Assembly (NCBI GenBank): GCA_002529645.1 | Contig: NAEP01000042.1 | Location: 1 to 64,000 of the forward strand | Length of the DNA: 64,000 nt | Direction: 5' to 3' | Source: Candidatus Lumbricidiphila eiseniae | Lineage (GTDB): Bacteria > Actinomycetota > Actinomycetes > Actinomycetales > Microbacteriaceae | Shown: one piece after another, positions 15,321-23,383 of the stretch | Layout: every line of letters begins with the position of its first letter | Numbering within the stretch: the stretch's first letter is position 1 | Program-made: the position numbers and the translations under genes | The notes under the pieces: model-generated | Databases searched by the model: none | Seen by the model: only the letters and a program-made list of their open reading frames with translations | Told to the model about the DNA's origin: nothing

Positions 15321-16442
15321 ATGGCAACGATCACCGCGTATGAGACCGCCGCGGGGAGACGGTACCGGGTCAGGTACCGGAAACCTGACGGGTCACAGAC
15401 CGATAAACGCGGCTTTAGGCGCAAGTCTGATGCTGAGCAGTTTCTTGCCGCGATAACGGTATCGAAGTCACGGGGTGAGTACATTGATCCGGCTGATTCT
15501 CGGATCACTATCGGGGAGCTTGGTGCTGACTGGATTTCCACTCAGACACACTTGAAGCCTTCGACGGCTCGGAGTGTCGAGAGCACTTGGCGTGTTCAGG
15601 TTGAGCCGGTGTGGGGTGGCCGGGGTGTGGCAGAGGTTCGACACAGTGAGATTCAGCAATGGGTGGATGAGGTAGCACAGACTCACAGCTCGACTACCGT
15701 GAAGCGGGCACACGGTATCCTTTCCGCGATTTTTCAACGCGCGATCCGCGACCGACGTATTTCGTCCAACCCCGCACAGTCGATGAATCTGCCCAGGCGC
15801 AACCCTCTCCAACGGGTTTATCTGTCTGGCGCTCAGGTGAGGATGCTCGCTGAACAGGCACATCCTCACGGCACTCTCGTTTCCGTTCTCGCATACACGG
15901 GTTTGCGATGGGGGGAGGCTACCGCACTGCGAGTACGCGATATTGACTTAGAGCGACGACGGTTAACGGTAGCAGTCAACGCGGTCAACGTCGGCTCAAC
16001 CATCGTTGTCGGTACCCCCAAAACTCATCGTGCCCGCAGTGTTCCATACCCCGCGTTTCTTTCGTCTGCCATTGCAGAGCAGTGTTCCGGCAAGCCTGAG
16101 GATCAACTTGTTTTTGGTGACGGGAAAACCCATCTTCCGCGCGCTCATTCAGAACACGGGTGGTTTGCGAGAGCTGTCACAAGGTGCCAGAAGCTCGACC
16201 CGACATTCCCACGAATCACCCCGCACGACCTTCGGCATACAACTGCAAGTCTTGCCATCTCCGCAGGGGCAAACGTGAAAGCTATTCAACGGATGTTAGG
16301 GCACGCCTCCGCAACGATGACTCTTGACACTTACGCGGACTTGTTTGAGGACGACTTGGAGACTGTCGCAACCAAGTTAGACCAGGCCGCTCGCGCGGAT
16401 CATGTGGACCGGTTAGGCACCAACCCTCAGAAAAAATTTTAA
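15321..16442 (+). CDS. int: Tyrosine-type site-specific integrase
   Basis: A 373-residue phage integrase. N-terminal arm-binding AP2-like segment (RYRVRYRKPDGSQTDKRGF), SAM-like core-binding region about residues 60-160, and catalytic domain with LAYTGLRWGEATAL (first Arg), HDLRHTTASL (HxxR), GHASATMTLDTY (His/Trp position and nucleophilic Tyr). All catalytic residues are present. It starts 2 bases after hicB and ends about 75 bases from a tRNA 3' fragment, the usual int-att order. Integrates and excises the prophage at that tRNA gene. Confidence 0.9.
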   Translation: MATITAYETAAGRRYRVRYRKPDGSQTDKRGFRRKSDAEQFLAAITVSKSRGEYIDPADSRITIGELGADWISTQTHLKPSTARSVESTWRVQVEPVWGGRGVAEVRHSEIQQWVDEVAQTHSSTTVKRAHGILSAIFQRAIRDRRISSNPAQSMNLPRRNPLQRVYLSGAQVRMLAEQAHPHGTLVSVLAYTGLRWGEATALRVRDIDLERRRLTVAVNAVNVGSTIVVGTPKTHRARSVPYPAFLSSAIAEQCSGKPEDQLVFGDGKTHLPRAHSEHGWFARAVTRCQKLDPTFPRITPHDLRHTTASLAISAGANVKAIQRMLGHASATMTLDTYADLFEDDLETVATKLDQAARADHVDRLGTNPQKKF

Positions 16443-16447
16443 AAAAT

Positions 16448-16512
16448 GTGGGCAAAATGTGGGCAAAACTCGGGTCAAACTCCCAAAATTTGCTGCAATT
16501 GCAGCAAATTTT
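16448..16512. promoter_or_regulatory. att-proximal arm sites and 28-bp perfect palindrome
   Basis: Directly after int lie repeated GTGGGCAAAA units (about 16449 and 16460) that look like integrase arm sites. At 16485-16512 AAAATTTGCTGCAA is followed immediately by its exact reverse complement, a loopless 28-bp palindrome ending in TTTT. It may act as the int terminator, as a protein-binding site of the att complex, or both. Confidence 0.5.
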
Positions 16513-16516
16513 CCTA

Positions 16517-16548
16517 GATGGGCGTGGGTTCGAATCCCACGCCCGCCG
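16517..16548 (+). other. tRNA 3' fragment, presumed prophage attachment core
   Basis: GTGGG TTCGAAT CCCAC is a perfect T-arm, followed by GCCCGCC and a discriminator-position G, i.e. the 3' end of a tRNA whose acceptor would begin GGCGGGC. No D-arm or anticodon arm precedes it. This is what is left when a tyrosine integrase uses the 3' half of a tRNA gene as att site; the intact tRNA should lie at the other prophage end, left of this window. I could not identify the isoacceptor. Confidence 0.7.
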
Positions 16549-16564
16549 CACACGATAGACAGTT

Positions 16565-17790
16565 TTACAACCCTGTATCGGCAAACACTACTCGGCTCGC
16601 AAGATCGTTGCTGGTTCTTGGCCCCCTATAGGCGGGCCACAGCGCCGCGATCACCGAAGCCACGGGGCTCATAACGGGTGCGATCAGCGTGACCGCAGGA
16701 TCAAGGATTGCTGTCCACTGATTAGTGATAGCGTCGGCAAGCACTACCGTAACGGTGACTACAAGAGAAAGCGATACAAATAGGCCGCGAAGCGATGTGG
16801 TGACAGTCCCTGCTCGAGGAACGGTAGATAGCGCGAAGGGAAATCTCCCGCCCGCCCTGCGACAGTTCCCTGCTCGAGGGACGGTGCTCGAATGGATTTT
16901 GCGGGTGCGATAACCTTCTGCGACAGTTCCCTGCTCGAGGAACGGTGGCTCCGGTGGTGTGACTAAAATGATGTGGGTTGATCGAGTCGGAGCGCAGTGG
17001 CAGCCTCAGAGGCCACCTGACTAGCAGCACCGATACGTGTGTGAATGACCATTCGTGCGGGTTGATCACTCGTTGGCGTTCCAAATGTCTGCAGGGCCAG
17101 TCCCGAAAGAATGTATGCGCTCGATAGTGTCTCGGGGTCGCGATCAAGGTCGGTAAGAATTCCGATCACCGTATATCCAGAACCAAGAAAGAAGATCGTG
17201 GATGCCGACTCGACAGAGGAAATATGGAGGACGGTGGCGAGGTCACTTCCGATCACAGCGACCGGCGCACTCCAGTTGTTGAGGATGTCACTGAACGGTA
17301 CGCCACTAACAAACCGGGCACCCACGGCTTCCAAGTAATCTGGTGACGCTGCTCGTACAGGAATCTTCGCCGTTTTGTCCGTGGATCGAGTGTTGTTGCC
17401 ACGTTGGACACGTCACTAAGCGGTAACTGCCACGAGATCCCCGAGCTCGTCATACCGTTGAGAGGGTCAATGTGCTTCTCAGCGTCGGCTGGAAAACTGG
17501 TCGATTTGTAGCCTCGGGTACCGACATCTGTGACCGTGACCGCCTGCGCACTGAGACGTGTAAACGCGTTGGAAACTTACCCTGCCGATGCCGCACCGAA
17601 CCCAGCGACCGCGACAATTGCGGCGATACCAAACGCTGTCACAAAGACAGTGAGCAGGGTCCTACCGATTCGCTGACCCAGTCCTGAGAGGCTCTCGATG
17701 AAAATCGTACCGACGCGTGCTCCGCAAACTCGGCGATGCACGAGGGCGACCTCTTGGACGTGGGTCTGCGCGGACCCTGCTGAAAGCAGC
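16565..17790 (-). pseudogene. MacB-type ABC permease, degenerate
   Basis: Fragments in several frames align along one MacB-like permease: TIFIESLSGLGQRIGRTLLT (first TM), VSNAFTRLSAQAVTVTD and LDPRTKRRRF (periplasmic domain), IGAASQVASEAATALRLDQP, then VTPPEPPFLEQGTV, and finally LRGLFVSLSLVVTVTVVL with LDPAVTLIAPVMSPVASVIA (last TM region). At least three frame changes are needed, and two 60/61-bp repeat-spacer units (locus B) sit inside it. Paralogue of the intact 56286-57488 class but not a close copy. Confidence 0.75.
16798..16946. repeat. Three 28-bp direct repeats with 32- and 33-bp spacers (locus B)
   Basis: Copies end at 16825, 16885 and 16946 (periods 60 and 61). Copies 2 and 3 differ at one base; copy 1 lacks one base and has two changes. 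Each contains GTTCC / GGAAC symmetry around CTGCTCGA. Read on the minus strand the repeat encodes PPFLEQGTV of the host permease pseudogene. Removing two units and restoring the one missing base joins VTPPEPPFLEQGTV to TTSLRGLFVSLSLV, so the array grew inside a gene. Confidence 0.9.
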
Positions 17791-17794
17791 ATCC

Positions 17795-18493
17795 CTGCAG
17801 CTTTCATACGGCCATCCTGAATGGTAATTTCGCGCTCTGCGAGCGCTGTGACCTTGTCGTTGTGGGTGACTATCACAACCGTCACTTCCTGTTTGTGGAG
17901 TTCGGCAAAAGGCTCAGCACCGATTCGCTGTTGATATGTCCAGGTTCCCGGTGGGCTCGTCACACAGGAGGATGTCGGGAGATCCCATGAGAGCGCGGGC
18001 GAGCGCGGGCGAGCGCGACCCGCTGCTGTTCACCGCCGGAGAGCGTTGCGGGTAGTGCGTCCATCCGATGTCCTAAAGCTATGCGTGTGAGAAGTTCTTC
18101 TGCCTCCGCAAGTCGGGCGGATGACGATGCACCGATGTAGAGATTTCCTAGCGCAACATTCTCAAGCGCAGTGCGGTTGTGTAAGAGATGAAACTTCTGG
18201 AAAACGAAACCTATGCACTGTGCTCTGATTCCGGAGCGTTGTCGATCACTCATATCCCCAACATCCTCGCCACTGAATGAGACTGTTCCGGAGGTTGGAC
18301 GATCAAGAAGGCCGATCACATTCAGAAGGGTGGACTTTCCAGAACCAGACTGGCCCCGGATCGCGACGAACTCACCTCGCTGAACATCAAGATCAATATC
18401 AGAGAGGATCCGCTGTGTTCCACGCACAACACTGACCCTTCGCAGAGACACTGACTGCTCTGCGGGTCGAGTTCCAGGCTCACTTGCCAACAA
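17795..18493 (-). pseudogene. ABC transporter ATPase (MacB/LolD type), frameshifted
   Basis: Walker A GQSGSGKSTLL, Q-loop FVFQKFHLL and signature LSGGEQQRVALARA are intact in the first frame. A direct 10-bp duplication (GCGAGCGCGG, about 18000-18013) then shifts the frame just before Walker B. The expected LLCDEPTGNLD and ELHKQEVTVVIVTHNDKVTA are present in other frames, with a further shift between them. It belongs to the ruined export operon with the permease and the membrane-fusion gene. Confidence 0.8.
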
Positions 18494-19150
18494 GAACTGT
18501 GTCTCCCGCGTACAGGTCGTCCTGGGGGGACGGGGTGATGGCAGCTTTACCGTCGGCGATCATTCCCGCCGACACCGCGTCACCTGTCCGGGCTATGACT
18601 TACCCTCAGAAACAGTCACGTAGTCCGTGCCCTTTGATCGTGAAGACAGCGCCGTTTCGGGTACAACAAGAGAATTAGAGGAGGCTTCTGACAGAGTGAT
18701 GACCATCCGTACGTCTTTCCCGATCCAGTCGCCCGGGACAGGCTCCGTCGTGGTGACGATGACCGGGTAACCGGAGGTCGCAACTCCGGAATCATTTCCG
18801 CTCTTGCCGCTGTCTCCCGTCGTGAAGGGGCCCACAGATTGCACCTGAGCGTCGAAACTCTTGCCGCTGATGTCACCTGTGATTACAGCGGCAAGATTCC
18901 TCCTTGACCTGTGACCCACCGCCGGCCTCAGACACCACATCAGCTACCCTCAATCCTCCTGTTGAGAACGTCAACAGGGAGGCCGTAGCCTCACTCGACA
19001 GTCGATCGCCCTCGTGCGCAGCGCTCTTGCTTTCTGAACATTCATTCCTCGATTCGGTTCATCCGATCGCCCTCGTGCGCAGCGCTCTTGCTCACGAGAG
19101 CAGGAAAGCCCGGCACAAAACCGATTTCGTTCAGTGAAGTCACGTTGCCA
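18480..19150 (-). pseudogene. Membrane-fusion (HlyD/MacA-type) protein, degenerate
   Basis: Pieces in order: VTSLNEIGFVPGFPALV, then KSAAHEGDR interrupted by a 61-bp unit, LRVADVVSEAGGGSQV, ITGDISGKSFDAQVQSVGPF, VIVTTTEPVPGDWIGKDVRM, SLVVPETALSS and the end DDLYAGDTVLVGK (stop near 18480). The interruption at 19003-19092 creates a stop shortly after the first repeat copy. Another frame change lies near 18595. Upstream partner gene of the ruined ATPase-permease pair. Confidence 0.75.
19003..19092. repeat. 29-bp perfect direct repeat pair with 32-bp spacer (locus C)
   Basis: Copies 19003-19031 and 19064-19092 are identical over 29 bases; 32 unrelated bases lie between, period 61. On the minus strand the repeat encodes SKSAAHEGDR of the membrane-fusion pseudogene. 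Reading through copy 1 gives an early stop (DRMNRIEE then stop), while deleting one unit gives a continuous KSAAHEGDRLSSEATASLL. Being error-free it may be the most recent insertion in the window. Confidence 0.92.
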
Positions 19151-19332
19151 ATCAGGACGAAACCTCAATCTCGATACAGGGAACTGAGAGCACGAGCGGA
19201 GAGCGAGTCGTAAGTGCGAGGCTTCGCGGAGGCCTTCAGGTACCCGAGCCGCACCACGGCATCATTTAGTTGCATGACACCCGGCTCGACGCAACCACAC
19301 AAAGATATGTCGGCGACGTTGATTTAGAGGAG

Positions 19333-19602
19333 TTATTGGCTGCCTGCATTAACATATGGTTCACCTCGAAGATCGGCATCGAGCTGACTCGAGAGCTTGT
19401 CGAGCGCACCGCGATTATCCTGAATATACCTCGTATCGTAGGTACTTTGTACAGCCACGGCGGCGGCAACCAGATTCGTCCTATATTTTGCAATCGAAAT
19501 CCACCTGCACCATCGCGATCTGCCAAGCTGGCACGTAATTCTCCCGCACGAAGTGGAAAAACTCTCGTTCGGAGTCGTGTAGTCGAAACCTCGTCTTTTC
19601 AT
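19333..19602 (-). pseudogene. Degenerate coding remnant, function unknown
   Basis: Protein-like pieces occur in two frames: RENYVPAWQIAMVQVDFDCK and NLVAAAVAVQSTYDTRYIQD, ending VNAGSQ. They follow the lipoprotein remnant on the same strand and may be its C-terminal continuation. I see no motif. The frame change between the pieces indicates decay. Confidence 0.35.
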
Positions 19603-20240
19603 GCGAGCACTTCATTTTGAACTACAGCGACATACCTCGAATCTCCAGTCGGTGTTTCAGGGCTTCCGTTCGGGAGCACCCCAGTGTGGGTGAAACCAAT
19701 TGACTCACGACTATCGAATACCCGAATCCCACACTTGTCTACAGCTATCTCCGGGATCGGAGGTAGCGTCAGCGGTTTAGGACTGGGCATTTCCTGATAA
19801 CCGGAGTGAGCTAATGAGTCTGTACCAAAAACATCCAACAAGAGAGACCGAACGACGCAATTTCTCGCACCAAAACACACATCTGCTGTGATCAAATTCA
19901 TGTCAGGTAACTGATACGTGGCGCTCGACCCCACCTTCCGAAGATAGGCATTAATGCGGTTCGCCTTCGCCACGATCAAATCAAGTATCCGCTGAGTAGA
20001 TGGTAAGGCACGCACGGCAACCGAGACATCCGGATATTCGGTGTAAGTATCCGCTGAGTAGAGGGAAAGGGCTTATCAATCGATTCTACGAGCTACCGAT
20101 AATCGCTGCCGACAGACACCGACCCAATAGCGGGCTCCGACGCCCCGGTGGAACCCTGTCTTGTTCCCACACGCAAACACGCGGCCAACAATACCAATGA
20201 CACAGACGGAGACGAGGAGAGTCGACCGACGCAGGTCAAT
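19599..20240 (-). pseudogene. Degenerate lipoprotein gene interrupted by a 62-bp unit
   Basis: The upstream frame contains a lipobox (LVLLAAC) and runs TGASEPAIGSVSVGSDYR, a TAG, then VESIDKPFPSTQRIL. After the insertion the downstream frame reads PSTQRILDLIVAKANRINAY and continues to VVQNEVLA at 19599. Removing one 62-bp unit joins DKPFPSTQRIL to DLIVAKANRIN in one frame. The nonsense codon upstream shows further decay. No recognised domain. Confidence 0.5.
19981..20070. repeat. Direct repeat pair, about 28 bp, 34-36-bp spacer (locus D)
   Basis: Core AAGTATCCGCTGAGTAGA occurs at 19983 and 20045 (period 62); with two mismatches the match extends to 26 bases. It encodes PSTQRIL of the lipoprotein remnant on the minus strand. 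Less palindromic than most other loci. Confidence 0.75.
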
Positions 20241-20289
20241 AGATCCGAATCCCCGCGGCAAGCACCGTCGCGACAACTGCTGCAACGAC

Positions 20290-20645
20290 GTCTTTTCTAG
20301 CCTTGTTCACTGCTTGCCCATACTAATGTGATCTGTCACTCTGACAGACATCTCAGACGCTACTGCGTTACCCTGGCAGCTGCCTCAACCGATGCTGCGT
20401 ATGAGAACAATGTCTCACATAGGAACAGGCGGATGGGTTTGTCTTCATCCCGGTACACCGGAGGATGACACACAACGATATGCCTGGGCACATTCACTGG
20501 ACCTATACTCATCCCTGCGGTCGGTGACAGATCGTGTCGAATCGGCTAAACCACACCTGGGACACCGGTGGGGACACCACAAGCAAACCCCCACCGAGGC
20601 GTGCCTCACAAAGGAACAATACAGAATGACGGACGGAGTACGCAG
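20290..20645. other. Intergenic region upstream of the LCP gene
   Basis: About 355 bases without a convincing gene; the short frames on both strands have no protein-like features. TGAGAACAATGTCTCA (about 20402-20417) is a short inverted repeat that could be an operator. I see no clear promoter hexamers. Confidence 0.4.
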
Positions 20646-21956
20646 ATGGACGATCTAGTCAATATCACATCGCGTCAATCAGCACGAAACCCTGGAATTG
20701 CCCGTCACGGTCGTCTCAAGCGAGCGAGTTTCTGGCGTTCCGCCACTAGACAAGTGTCACTTGTCCTCGCGGTCATCCTCGTGTCTGGAGCGGTCGTCAC
20801 CGCCTACGCGTTGCTGGATCTCGTGCACACAGCCAAACCGTCGGTGACGCTCGGGAACGAGAAGGTACTCGAGGGCGTCCCCGATGTTGGAGCTATTGAG
20901 GGCGGTGTCAACCTCCTCATTATCGGCAGCGACAGCGCGAAGGGGCAGGGCGCCGCGTTTGGTGAGGGAACAGACCGCACCGGCGTCCTCAACGACGTCA
21001 CCATCCTCTTCCACATCTCCCGGGACCACACCAATGCCTCCGTCGTGAGTTTTCCCCGCGATATGCTCGTGCCTGTTGAGGGATGCACCGACCCCGCGAA
21101 ACCCAGCCGCACCCTCTCCGCGCTATCGGGGGTCAAAATCAACACCCTGCTCAACTACGGCGGGATGCCCTGTGTCGTCAAGGCCGTGGAACAACTGACC
21201 GGAGTCACCATTCCGTTTGCCGGGATCGTGCAGTTTCTCGGCGTTGCCGCAATGTCAACGGCCGTGGGCGGGGTTCCGGTGTGCGTTGCCACGCAGCTCG
21301 ACGACAACTACACCGACACCCACCTCTCACCGGGAGAGCACACGCTGTCCGGCATCGACGCCCTGCAGTTCCTTCGCACACGGCACGGCGTGGGGGATGG
21401 CTCTGACCTCGGTCGAATTTCGAATCAGCAGGTGTTTCTCTCCGCGCTGGCACGCACGCTACAGTCGGATGGCACACTGAACGATCCGGTGAAGTTGTAC
21501 TCCCTCGCGAAGGCTGCCCTGTCCAACATGCAACTGTCCGACAGCCTCAACGATGTCACCCGACTTATTTCGATTGCGCGGGCGTTGAAAGACATCCCAC
21601 TCGATAAAATCGCGCTCGTTCAGTATCCGACCAGCTACACGCAGGGTGGCGGGGCGGTCAAACCAAACAGTTCCGCGAACCTCGTCAATAACGCACTTCA
21701 GGGGGATGTTGCGATCCAATTGTCCCCCGTAAGCCAAGAAAATAGCCCATTCGGCTCAAAAGTCGGCGCTGCCGCACCCGACCCCTCGGCGAGCAGGGCT
21801 CCCACTTCCACCACAGCCGCGCCGACCACCGGTGCCGTTGCCCCAACTGCTCCGTTCACGGTCGCGCCGACCCCGGAAACCCTCCCCGCTAATGTTCCCG
21901 GCCAGAGCGCTGCGGAAACCCGCTGCTCAGCCGGGCGGCCGCTGCGGGATCAGTAG
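20646..21956 (+). CDS. LytR-CpsA-Psr (LCP) family cell-wall glycopolymer ligase
   Basis: 436 residues from ATG 20646 (GGAG nine bases upstream; the track's earlier start adds an implausible segment). One TM near residues 33-55 (QVSLVLAVILVSGAVVTAYA), then the LCP domain: NLLIIGSDSAKGQG, DVTILFHISRDHTNASVVSF with the R/D phosphate-binding residues, FPRDM, and GIDALQFLRTRHGVGDGSDL with the conserved Arg pair. C-terminal Thr/Pro-rich linker and ETRCS end. It would transfer lipid-linked anionic polymers to peptidoglycan. Its stop codon lies inside the first copy of repeat locus E. Confidence 0.88.
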   Translation: MDDLVNITSRQSARNPGIARHGRLKRASFWRSATRQVSLVLAVILVSGAVVTAYALLDLVHTAKPSVTLGNEKVLEGVPDVGAIEGGVNLLIIGSDSAKGQGAAFGEGTDRTGVLNDVTILFHISRDHTNASVVSFPRDMLVPVEGCTDPAKPSRTLSALSGVKINTLLNYGGMPCVVKAVEQLTGVTIPFAGIVQFLGVAAMSTAVGGVPVCVATQLDDNYTDTHLSPGEHTLSGIDALQFLRTRHGVGDGSDLGRISNQQVFLSALARTLQSDGTLNDPVKLYSLAKAALSNMQLSDSLNDVTRLISIARALKDIPLDKIALVQYPTSYTQGGGAVKPNSSANLVNNALQGDVAIQLSPVSQENSPFGSKVGAAAPDPSASRAPTSTTAAPTTGAVAPTAPFTVAPTPETLPANVPGQSAAETRCSAGRPLRDQ

Positions 21957-22024
21957 CCACTCCGCCGCGGCTGAGAGGGCCGCCGTCGCGGGTGGGTGAC
22001 CACTGCGGGATCAGTGGCCACCCC
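21937..22024. repeat. Direct repeat pair, 28 bp, about 33-bp spacer (locus E)
   Basis: Copies at 21937-21963 and 21998-22024, period 61, with four differences, all transitions. The right copy carries the perfect inverted repeat CCACTG / CAGTGG; the left copy is eroded and contains the LCP stop codon (CAGTAG against CAGTGG). If the left copy had the right copy's base the LCP protein would end a few residues later. Confidence 0.75.
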
Positions 22025-22188
22025 CGGGCTAACCCCCTCACCGCACACTGGCAGGGTCAAACTAACCACCGCAGAATTACGCTTCCACCAGAGCCCAAGA
22101 ACGTGTAATACTAGGGGGGCGTCGAAGTCGATGCATCCCATCACAACGGATCGTCCGGCACGTACCTGCCGGTGAAGGAGAAATGATC

Positions 22189-23280
22189 ATGGCATCAGTT
22201 ACGTTTGACAACGCCACTCGCGTCTATGCGGGCGGAACCCGTCCGGCTGTTGACCAGCTCGACCTCGGAATCGCCGATGGTGAGTTCCTCGTTCTCGTTG
22301 GCCCCTCCGGTTGCGGAAAGTCAACTTCGCTGCGGATGCTCGCCGGCCTGGAAGAGGTCAATGAAGGCCGCATCCTTATTGGCGAGCGCGATGTGACTTC
22401 CGTGCCGCCCAAAGACCGTGACATCGCGATGGTATTCCAAAACTACGCCCTGTACCCGCACATGACGGTCGCTGAAAACATGGGGTTTGCGCTGAAAATC
22501 GCGGGCATCGGCAAGGAGGAGCGCGCAACCCGAGTGCTCGAAGCAGCCAAGCTGCTCGACCTCGAACCATACCTTGGTCGCAAACCAAAAGCGCTGTCGG
22601 GTGGTCAGCGTCAACGCGTTGCGATGGGACGCGCAATCGTGCGCCAACCGCAGGTATTCCTCATGGACGAGCCTCTCTCCAATCTCGACGCCAAGCTTCG
22701 CGTGCAAACCCGCACCCAGATCGCCTCGCTCCAGCGGCGACTCGGCGTCACGACGGTTTACGTCACGCACGACCAAACCGAAGCACTCACCATGGGTGAC
22801 CGGATCGCCGTGCTGAAGGACGGTGTTCTTCAGCAGGTGGGCACCCCGCGTGACCTGTACGAAAAGCCGAGCAACATCTTCGTGGCCGGCTTCATCGGAT
22901 CGCCCGCGATGAACCTGTTCCAGGCCGAGCTCACTGATCAGGGCATCATGTTCGGCACCGCGGTCGTTCCGGTTGATCGGGCTGTGCTCGCGGCAACCTC
23001 CGCCAAGACCGCAACCATCGGCGTTCGCCCCGAGGACATCACGGTCTCACCCACGGCCGGTAAGGGACTGGAGGTAAGTGTTGACCTCGTCGAGGAACTC
23101 GGCGCCGACGGCTACCTCTACGGCCACGCACTGGTTAATGACGCACGCACCGACATTGTCGCGCGCGTTGACGGGCGGGTGCATCCAAACGCCGGTGACA
23201 CCGTCTACCTCACGGCGACGCCAGACCACGTCCACCTCTTCGACATTGAGTCGGGTTTGGTTCTCGGTAATAAAGCCTAG
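22189..23280 (+). CDS. Sugar-type ABC transporter ATPase (MsmK/UgpC family)
   Basis: 363 residues. Walker A GPSGCGKST, Q-loop VFQNYALYPHM, signature LSGGQRQRVAMGRAI, Walker B VFLMDEPLSNLDAKL, switch His in VTHDQTEAL, and a C-terminal TOBE-like domain (residues about 240-363). AAGGAG is only three bases from the track's ATG 22183 but nine from ATG 22189, so MASVTFDNATRVY is the better start. No permease or binding protein lies beside it; such stand-alone ATPases energise several carbohydrate importers in Actinobacteria. Confidence 0.9.
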   Translation: MASVTFDNATRVYAGGTRPAVDQLDLGIADGEFLVLVGPSGCGKSTSLRMLAGLEEVNEGRILIGERDVTSVPPKDRDIAMVFQNYALYPHMTVAENMGFALKIAGIGKEERATRVLEAAKLLDLEPYLGRKPKALSGGQRQRVAMGRAIVRQPQVFLMDEPLSNLDAKLRVQTRTQIASLQRRLGVTTVYVTHDQTEALTMGDRIAVLKDGVLQQVGTPRDLYEKPSNIFVAGFIGSPAMNLFQAELTDQGIMFGTAVVPVDRAVLAATSAKTATIGVRPEDITVSPTAGKGLEVSVDLVEELGADGYLYGHALVNDARTDIVARVDGRVHPNAGDTVYLTATPDHVHLFDIESGLVLGNKA

Positions 23281-23383
23281 TTCGGTCGTTGATCAATACT
23301 CGGCGGCGCGTCCTCTGGTCCGTTCGGATCGGCGCGCTGCCGGGTGTAGGTGTCGAAGGCCGTTGCGGCTACGCTGAACCACC

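Noticed and set aside
16794-16976. GATGTGG on both sides of locus B, which at first looked like a 7-bp target-site duplication of a mobile element
   Set aside because: The repeat itself encodes permease sequence and the frame joins without invoking a flanking duplication; the 7-mer match is best explained by chance.
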